This document shows positions 58,708-64,000 of a stretch of 64,000 bases of DNA, one piece after another. The stretch lies in contig CALNYT010000002.1 of the NCBI GenBank assembly GCA_942490885.1, positions 248,001-312,000 of the forward strand, in the 5' to 3' direction. The notes under the pieces are model-generated. The model was not told where the DNA came from. It made no database searches and saw nothing but the letters and a program-made list of their open reading frames with translations. Both the position numbers and the translations under genes were made by a program. The DNA is from Oceanirhabdus sp942490885. Its GTDB lineage: Bacteria > Bacillota > Clostridia > Clostridiales > Clostridiaceae. The first letter of the stretch is position 1. Every line of letters begins with the position of its first letter.

Positions 58708-58850
58708 TTGTTAATTGGACAATAGGGGCTTACTCGTTCCATCAAAATGAAACGAGTAAAAACTTCTTGTACAAAAGAAGAATAAAATATAGGTTCTGAT
58801 CTAAGCTAGAACTATCCATCATTATCAATTATCCATTTGTTTAAGTACCT
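58708..58850. repeat. Repeat B fragment (right part)
   Basis: Contains TTACTCGTTCCAT / ATGAAACGAGTAA (58730-58761), CTTCTTGTACAAAAGAAG, AGGTTCT / AGAACT and CATCATTATCAATTATCCAT, matching the middle and right end of the element at 42281-42535. It overlaps the last codons of the minus-strand sulfatase gene. Confidence 0.6.
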
Positions 58851-60840
58851 TACTGTAATAATCTGTCTCAAGTATCTTAGCAGAGTAATGAAATTTGCTG
58901 TTTACTAATGTAGAAATTCTCTTAATATATTCTTCATCAATTTTTACTCCTTCTTTTGGAATAAAGTCTCCTGTTTCGGAATTATAGCGGCCTTTATCAG
59001 TTATAAAGCTTTTATTTAAAAAGAGTACTAAAGGTTCGGAATTAGAAAATATATCTTTACCCATAAGGAGTCTTGAATCATATTCTAGCCCAAGGATATT
59101 AGAAAGTGTTGGGATAATATCAAGGCTTGAACAAGGTTTATCTATAGTAGTAGGCTTCATACCCTTTGTATACAATATAAAGGGACTTTTGAATAGTTCA
59201 AAGTTCTTTTCTACAGGATGACCAGCAAGTTCTTCAAATGTTTTATCTTCAAGGCCATAAGGATAATGATCTGCGCTAAGAGCTATAAGTGTCTTATCTG
59301 CAATCCCAGCTTCTTCAAGGGCGTTTAATAAATATGTCATAGCTTTTTCAAGCTCTAAATTACAGGCTATATATGCCTTAGCTTGCTCTGCATATGGTAA
59401 ATCTTTAACCTGATCTCTATTTTTCAATGACATAGAGTTTCCATCAAAGGAGTATTGCATATGACCGCTTACTGTCATGTAGTATGTATGAAAAGGTTGA
59501 TCATTAATATATTCTGAGACTGTTTTTTCCATCATCTCAAGGTCAGATTCAGGCCATGATTCCGTTACATTAAGACCATTTCCAAGACCTTTATACTCAT
59601 AGCCCATATTTGGATGAGAAATATTCCGTTTGTAATAGGTATAGCTATGATTATGATATGCCATTGTTTTATACCCTAGATTCTTAAACTGGTTTCCCAT
59701 TACAAAAGGCATATAGTTGGTTCCAGATTTATAAAAACTCCAAACTCCACTTTTAGGAATTAAGCTTGTACATGCTACGTATTCACCATCAGAGGTACTC
59801 ACTCCCCATATAGGGTTATAAAAATTCGTAAAATTATAACCTTTATGAATCATTTTGTATAGTGTTGGGGTAAGGTCTTCACGTACTGCGTAAGGAGAAA
59901 AACTTTCAGCGGTAATGAGTATAAGATTATATCCTTTATATTTTCCTGTGTACTCATTTTTAGCTGTGGGTTTTACTATGTTGAAATATTTATGCATATC
60001 ATTAATAACTTCATCTTTTTCAGTGGCGATGAGATTATCAAAATCTATAGTTAGGGTATTATACTCTATTTTTTTTTCTTTAATAATATTGCTAGAAGGC
60101 GGTTTTATTTCAATTTCAGTAGATTCTATTGGCTCAATTACTTTTACCTGTTTTTTCTCTGAATGAGAAGCTAATAAATCTAGTGAGGATGATTCAAAAA
60201 CTGGTGACCATCCTGAAATCATTCTTTGTAAATCAATTCGCATAGTTGTAATTAAGCCTAGTCTCTCAACAGAAAGGATTGGATTATTGCTTCTGAAATA
60301 CAAGTCATATGGAGAATTGAGATTCCTATCATCAATATAAATATTTGCAAGACCTATAATATGCGTTAAAATTAAGCAAGAAAACAGTATGCATCTATAA
60401 GGCCAATTTGTTTTTACGAAGGATAAATTTTTCTTCCCTAAAATCATAATTAATATGCAAGGTGTAAATATCAATAAAATCCATATAGAATTTTTAGATA
60501 TAAGAGCTGCAATATCTTTCCAGAATTCAAAAACTTGAGTAGAATTTCCAGCAGAATATAAACTATAGAATGTCCTGAAAAATTTATAGTAAATCAGCTG
60601 AGAAGAAAAAATCAATGCTGAAAATCCAAGTAAAATAGATGATAAAAGGTAACTGATTTTACCTTCAAAAAAGCTACAAATAATATAGAATACAATTGCT
60701 AAAGAGATGGAAAAGATAAAAGAAAACACCAATCCTGAGGAAAAAAATCCTCCTGTGGTACTTACTCTTAATATGGTTTCCATAAAGAATAATGCTATTA
60801 TAAAATAAAATAATAAGTTCAAATTTTTAATAAATTTCAT
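58825..60840 (-). CDS. LTA-synthase-type membrane sulfatase
   Basis: 671 residues. Five hydrophobic segments in the first 180, then an extracellular alkaline-phosphatase-fold domain: LILITAESFSPYAVREDLTPTL holds the Thr nucleophile region equivalent, with GVSTSDGEYVACTSLIP, YHNHSYTYYKRN and ALSADHYPYG as metal and substrate sites. Such enzymes transfer glycerol phosphate onto lipoteichoic acid or modify surface polymers. ATG 60840 fits AAAGGTGG; the upstream GTG does not. Monocistronic. The exact substrate is uncertain. Confidence 0.88.
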   Translation of the reverse strand: MKFIKNLNLLFYFIIALFFMETILRVSTTGGFFSSGLVFSFIFSISLAIVFYIICSFFEGKISYLLSSILLGFSALIFSSQLIYYKFFRTFYSLYSAGNSTQVFEFWKDIAALISKNSIWILLIFTPCILIMILGKKNLSFVKTNWPYRCILFSCLILTHIIGLANIYIDDRNLNSPYDLYFRSNNPILSVERLGLITTMRIDLQRMISGWSPVFESSSLDLLASHSEKKQVKVIEPIESTEIEIKPPSSNIIKEKKIEYNTLTIDFDNLIATEKDEVINDMHKYFNIVKPTAKNEYTGKYKGYNLILITAESFSPYAVREDLTPTLYKMIHKGYNFTNFYNPIWGVSTSDGEYVACTSLIPKSGVWSFYKSGTNYMPFVMGNQFKNLGYKTMAYHNHSYTYYKRNISHPNMGYEYKGLGNGLNVTESWPESDLEMMEKTVSEYINDQPFHTYYMTVSGHMQYSFDGNSMSLKNRDQVKDLPYAEQAKAYIACNLELEKAMTYLLNALEEAGIADKTLIALSADHYPYGLEDKTFEELAGHPVEKNFELFKSPFILYTKGMKPTTIDKPCSSLDIIPTLSNILGLEYDSRLLMGKDIFSNSEPLVLFLNKSFITDKGRYNSETGDFIPKEGVKIDEEYIKRISTLVNSKFHYSAKILETDYYSKVLKQMDN

Positions 60841-61197
60841 AGTTATAACCACCTTTCATAACATATTATATTAGCAATTCACACAGAATACCATAGTGTT
60901 TTTCATATGCCTAAATATAAATTTGGGAAAAAATTAAGCATATATAAAAACAAATAATAAAGAATAAGTAATGTATTTTTGATTTAATTAGTGAGGAAAG
61001 ATGTATAGGTAGGCAAAGTATGTTATACTCTGTTGTATGCCAAAATATAAAGAACAAATGATATAGAATAAAGAATTCAGAATAAATATTGTTGATATTC
61101 TTCATTCGTAATAATATCAACAATATAATATGAGGTTATTATGTTTAAAGTAGAAAACTAATGTAATATAATATATAAATAAATGTGAGGTAACTAG
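60841..61197 (+). other. Intergenic region with a long inverted repeat before the helicase gene
   Basis: Divergent genes on both sides. A perfect 14-bp inverted repeat, ATATTGTTGATATT (61086-61099) and AATATCAACAATAT (61113-61126), lies about 70 bp before the helicase ATG. It may form a leader hairpin. No convincing small gene is present. Confidence 0.55.
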
Positions 61198-62649
61198 ATG
61201 AATAAAAAGAAATTTACTGACTTCGGGCTACATAATGATATTCTAAGATCATTAAAAGATTTAGATTTCAAATATGCTACAGAAGTTCAAGAAAAGGTAA
61301 TACCAGATATACTAAAAGATAAAGATTTAATAGTAAGAGCTCAAACTGGAAGTGGGAAAACTGGAGCATTTGGAATTCCACTGTGCCAAAATGTAGATAT
61401 GATTACAAAAGATCCCCAGGTACTAATATTAACACCTACAAGAGAACTTGCTGTTCAGGTAAAAACTGATATAGGGAATATTGGAAGATACATGAAAATT
61501 AGATGTGCAGCTGTATACGGAAAACATCCAATGCGTATAGAAGTTGCGGAATTAAGACAAAGAGTTCATATGATTGCAGGAACTCCAGGTAGGGTAACTG
61601 CTCATATTGAAAATGGTACTATAGACGTTGAGAAAATTAAATATCTTATAATAGATGAAGCTGATGAAATGCTTAATATGGGATTCATTGATCAGGTGGT
61701 AAATATAATTAATAAGTTGCCTAAAGATAGGGTTACATTATTGTTTTCTGCAACAATGCCAGAGAAAATCCAACAAATATGCAAGTCATATATGTCAGAA
61801 CCAATTAAAATTGAAATCGAAGCTGAAGAATCAACATTAGAAAAGATTAATCAGGTATATTATGAAGTTGGAGAAAATGATAAATGCGATTTATTAAATA
61901 AATTGATTATCACACAAAGACCTGAAAGTTGCATTGTATTCTGTAATACTAGAGACACTGTAAGGCAAGTACAAAGGTTTTTAAATAAAAAAAAGTACTT
62001 TGCAGAGGGTCTTCATGGTGGTATGGAACAGGACATAAGGCTACAAACAATTAAGGATTTCAAAAAAGGTAAATTTCATTTTCTTGTAGCTACAGATGTT
62101 GCTGCACGTGGAATTCACATTGATGATATTTCCCTTGTAATTAATTATGATATTCCATTAGAGAATGAAAGTTATGTACATCGTATAGGTAGAACTGGTA
62201 GAGCTGGAAAAGGTGGTAGCGCTATGACTTTTGCAACTGAGCGACAAATGCCAGTGATTGAAAAAATTCAAGAGTTTGCAGAGGTATCTATTGAAAAAGC
62301 TGAAATACCGACTGATTCACAGGTGAGAGCGAAGAAAGATGAATTTCCTAATATGTACCAATCAAAACCAAAGGAAAAGAAAGATAGAGCTGAAAAGTTA
62401 AACAAGAAAATAAGTAGAATAAGATTAAATGCAGGTAAAGATAAAAAACTTAGAGCAGTGGATATTATAGGAGCCTTATGTTCTATTAATGGAATTACAA
62501 ATGATGACATAGGAATTATAGATATTCAAAAGACCTGCACTTATATAGAAATATTTGAAGGCAAAGGGGATGTAGTACTAAAAGCATTAGAGAAACTAAC
62601 TATAAAAGGGAAATCAATTTCTTTTAAGAATGTTGGTCATAAGTACTAG
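61198..62649 (+). CDS. DEAD-box RNA helicase, DbpA/YxiN type
   Basis: 483 residues. Motifs: Q-motif (YATEVQEKVIP), AQTGSGKTGAFGIP, PTRELAVQV, GTPGR, IIDEADEMLNMGF, FSATMP, VFCNTRDT, ATDVAARGIHI and YVHRIGRTGRAG. The C-terminal ~75 residues (LRAVDIIGALCSINGITNDD, GIIDIQKTCTYIEI) form the DbpA RNA-binding domain, which recognises 23S rRNA hairpin 92. The role is 50S ribosome assembly. GAGGTAACTAG precedes the ATG. Confidence 0.94.
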   Translation: MNKKKFTDFGLHNDILRSLKDLDFKYATEVQEKVIPDILKDKDLIVRAQTGSGKTGAFGIPLCQNVDMITKDPQVLILTPTRELAVQVKTDIGNIGRYMKIRCAAVYGKHPMRIEVAELRQRVHMIAGTPGRVTAHIENGTIDVEKIKYLIIDEADEMLNMGFIDQVVNIINKLPKDRVTLLFSATMPEKIQQICKSYMSEPIKIEIEAEESTLEKINQVYYEVGENDKCDLLNKLIITQRPESCIVFCNTRDTVRQVQRFLNKKKYFAEGLHGGMEQDIRLQTIKDFKKGKFHFLVATDVAARGIHIDDISLVINYDIPLENESYVHRIGRTGRAGKGGSAMTFATERQMPVIEKIQEFAEVSIEKAEIPTDSQVRAKKDEFPNMYQSKPKEKKDRAEKLNKKISRIRLNAGKDKKLRAVDIIGALCSINGITNDDIGIIDIQKTCTYIEIFEGKGDVVLKALEKLTIKGKSISFKNVGHKY

Positions 62650-62698
62650 GATTTAGGATAAAGTTAGCTGAACCTTACCATAAATAAATGAGGTTTAT

Positions 62699-62738
62699 AG
62701 CCTTAGCCATTGAAAGTACTTGGCTAAGGCTGATTTTG
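62699..62738 (+). terminator. Terminator after the helicase gene
   Basis: AGCCTTAGCCA (62699-62709) and TGGCTAAGGCT (62721-62731), tail GATTTTG. Confidence 0.82.
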
Positions 62739-62955
62739 TATCGCAAAATACCGTATCATAAGTAATGAATAATTAACATAATATGTTATAATAAAAGAAG
62801 AAAATAATTCTTTAGTGATAGACAAATAGGAATTTAGCCAGGAGTTTATATTTAAAATAAGAAGTAACAATTTTAGAAATATAGTTATTATTGAGAGTGT
62901 ATAAAATGAATTAGTATATTAAAATATAGAAAAAAATATATTGAGGTGAAATATA

Positions 62956-63009
62956 ATGAGAAAATTTATACATTTTGAAAGTGTAGAAGGCTCTGAGCAA
63001 AGTCTATAA
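62956..63009 (+). CDS. 17-residue leader peptide candidate
   Basis: MRKFIHFESVEGSEQSL, with a TTGAGGTG site 9 nt upstream. The end of the ORF forms the 5' arm of a hairpin, GGCTCTGAGCAAA (62989-63001) with TTTGTTTAGAGCC (63016-63028). Position and structure suggest a leader peptide for the CD3324 gene, though a chance ORF is possible. Confidence 0.35.
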   Translation: MRKFIHFESVEGSEQSL

Positions 63010-63074
63010 TAAAAATTTGTTTAGAGCCGTATAGAATATTAGTACGGCAACTATAGCCATAGTAGATTTTGCTC
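62989..63074 (+). promoter_or_regulatory. Alternative hairpins before the CD3324 gene
   Basis: H1: 62989-63001 with 63016-63028. H2: GCCGTA (63026-63031) with TACGGC (63043-63048), which shares bases with H1. Long-range pairing: GAGCAAAGTCTA (62995-63006) with TAGATTTTGCTC (63063-63074), which excludes H1. Such exclusive pairings are typical of attenuation or translational control. Confidence 0.4.
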
Positions 63075-63110
63075 AACTATGTACATTAATAAGTGGATAG
63101 GAGCAAAAGC

Positions 63111-63380
63111 ATGAAATATGAAAATGCAAAGGAAGTTTTACCCTTAGATATTTTAGAGATAATACAAGAGTATATTGAAGGTAAATATGTATATATACCA
63201 AAAAAAGATAATAATAAAAAATCATGGGGAGAACAAAGTGGATTTAGGAGAGAAATTAAGAATAGAAATATAAAAATACTTAATGAATATAAAAATGGGA
63301 AAAGTATAAAAGAACTATCTCAAAAGTTTTATTTGACAGAACATAGTATCAGAAGGATTATTAGAGATTATAATAAATAA
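63111..63380 (+). CDS. CD3324-family small protein
   Basis: 90 residues. MKYENAKEVLPLDILEIIQEYIEGKYVYIP, in adjoining parts, then KKSWGEQSGFRREIKNRN and a helix-turn-helix-like tail (KSIKELSQKFYLTEHSIRRIIRDY). From memory this is the CD3324 family of Clostridia. ATG 63111 has AGGAG 7 nt upstream; GTG 63093 has none. It may bind DNA. The upstream leader suggests regulated expression. A terminator follows. Confidence 0.75.
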   Translation: MKYENAKEVLPLDILEIIQEYIEGKYVYIPKKDNNKKSWGEQSGFRREIKNRNIKILNEYKNGKSIKELSQKFYLTEHSIRRIIRDYNK

Positions 63381-63390
63381 TAAGTTTTAA

Positions 63391-63428
63391 TGCTGTAGTG
63401 TAGTTAGAATTACACTACAGCATTTTTG
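63391..63428 (+). terminator. Terminator after the CD3324 gene
   Basis: TGCTGTAGTGTA (63391-63402) and TACACTACAGCA (63411-63422), followed by TTTTT. Confidence 0.88.
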
Positions 63429-63523
63429 TACAAAGATAATATAGAATTAGATATGTACTTGGTATTAGTTATTGATAAATGATAAAATTTTAAATATAAA
63501 TCATAGATTAGGAGTGAAGTAAG

Positions 63524-63961
63524 ATGATAAGAAATTTTAAAAGTACAGATATAGATAATATAATGAATATATGGTTAAAAAGTACTATAAAGGCACATGA
63601 TTTTATTAACAAAGAGTATTGGGAGAATAGTTATGATACTGTGAAAACCGTATATATACCTATAGCTGAGACTCTTGTATATGAAGATAATGAAGGGATA
63701 AAAGGGTTTATAAGTATAATAAATAATGAGTTTATAGGCGCGTTATTTGTTGATGTAGCTTTTCAAGGTAACGGTATTGGTAAGAATTTAATAAATTATG
63801 CAATGGATAAATATAATGAACTAACATTAGCTGTATATAAAGAAAACAAAAAATCGGTAGAGTTTTATATAAATAGAGGATTTAAAATAATAAAAGAACA
63901 AGTTAATGATGATTCAGGTCATCGTGAATATTTAATGCAAAGGGAATTGAAAAGAGACTAA
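63524..63961 (+). CDS. GNAT-family N-acetyltransferase
   Basis: 145 residues. N-terminal MIRNFKSTDIDNIMNIWLKST, acetyl-CoA loop VAFQGNGIGKNLINYA (the QxxGxG/A form) and LAVYKENKKSVEFYINRGFKI. It resembles the YjaB-type branch. The acceptor substrate is unknown. AGGAGTG precedes the ATG. It is the last gene before the window ends. Confidence 0.9.
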   Translation: MIRNFKSTDIDNIMNIWLKSTIKAHDFINKEYWENSYDTVKTVYIPIAETLVYEDNEGIKGFISIINNEFIGALFVDVAFQGNGIGKNLINYAMDKYNELTLAVYKENKKSVEFYINRGFKIIKEQVNDDSGHREYLMQRELKRD

Positions 63962-64000
63962 AAAGTATTCTTAGAAATTTGTAAGGGATTTAGATAAATG

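Noticed and set aside
60911..61123. Minus-strand ORF of 70 codons upstream of the helicase
   Set aside because: Low-complexity AT-rich sequence, no ribosome site, and it overlaps the inverted repeat.
1..64000. tRNA, rRNA, phage genes or an intact insertion sequence
   Set aside because: No cloverleaf, rRNA segment, integrase or transposase could be found by reading both strands and the translated frames.

Overview
The window is AT-rich, densely coded on both strands and reads as chromosome of a spore-forming, Clostridium-like anaerobe. The signs are AGGAGG-type ribosome sites, many TTG/GTG starts, intrinsic terminators after most operons, two BclA-like collagen proteins of the spore surface, a PepF peptidase, UPF0316 and CD3324-type proteins and a preQ1-I riboswitch. 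No rRNA, tRNA, CRISPR array, phage or intact insertion sequence was found.

Layout. 1-12.2 kb: a DUF6323/DUF6179-like pair, the second apparently split by an in-frame stop; galactose mutarotase; secreted PepF; UPF0316; an MscS channel; an M16C protease; and a PadR regulator with a two-part permease. 12.2-15.4 kb: two collagen-like genes flanking a TPR glycosyltransferase. 15.6-21.7 kb: glutamate decarboxylase, a 48-codon ORF, a hairpin-rich non-coding stretch, an FAD oxidoreductase, DUF421, a PIN-like protein and EcsC.

21.9-40.2 kb is the centre of interest: a nearly self-contained organohalide-respiration island. It holds a type II NADH dehydrogenase fused to a DoxX-like membrane domain, a polyprenyl diphosphate synthase, a full o-succinylbenzoate menaquinone pathway (menF, D, H, B, E, C, thioesterase, menA, menG), tatC, an XRE/TPR regulator, and then rdhC, a 38-aa membrane peptide, tatA, rdhA, rdhB and rdhT. 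A 19-bp box (consensus TKTGACWWTAGTMAARRRR) lies 2-3 bp upstream of the -35 element before ndh, before hepT-men-tatC and before the rdh operon, where it is repeated. Electron donor side, quinone synthesis, export and terminal reductase therefore look like one regulon, probably under the XRE/TPR protein. The inferred chain is NADH to menaquinone (Ndh, men), then through RdhC/RdhB to the exported corrinoid iron-sulfur enzyme RdhA, with Tat for export and RdhT as chaperone.

40-64 kb: a modified SDR protein; on the minus strand a queuosine-precursor operon (queD, queE, queC) led by a 2-hydroxyacyl-CoA-dehydratase-like reductase and its ATPase activator, all behind a preQ1-I riboswitch; MarR-MATE; a GH42 beta-galactosidase; a two-component system with a BcrA/B-type ABC transporter; MoxR-DUF58-DUF4129; an LTA-synthase-like sulfatase; a DbpA/YxiN helicase; a CD3324 protein behind a possible attenuator; and a GNAT acetyltransferase. 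Two families of structured intergenic repeats (about 105 bp and up to about 250 bp) and one MITE-like element are scattered through the window.
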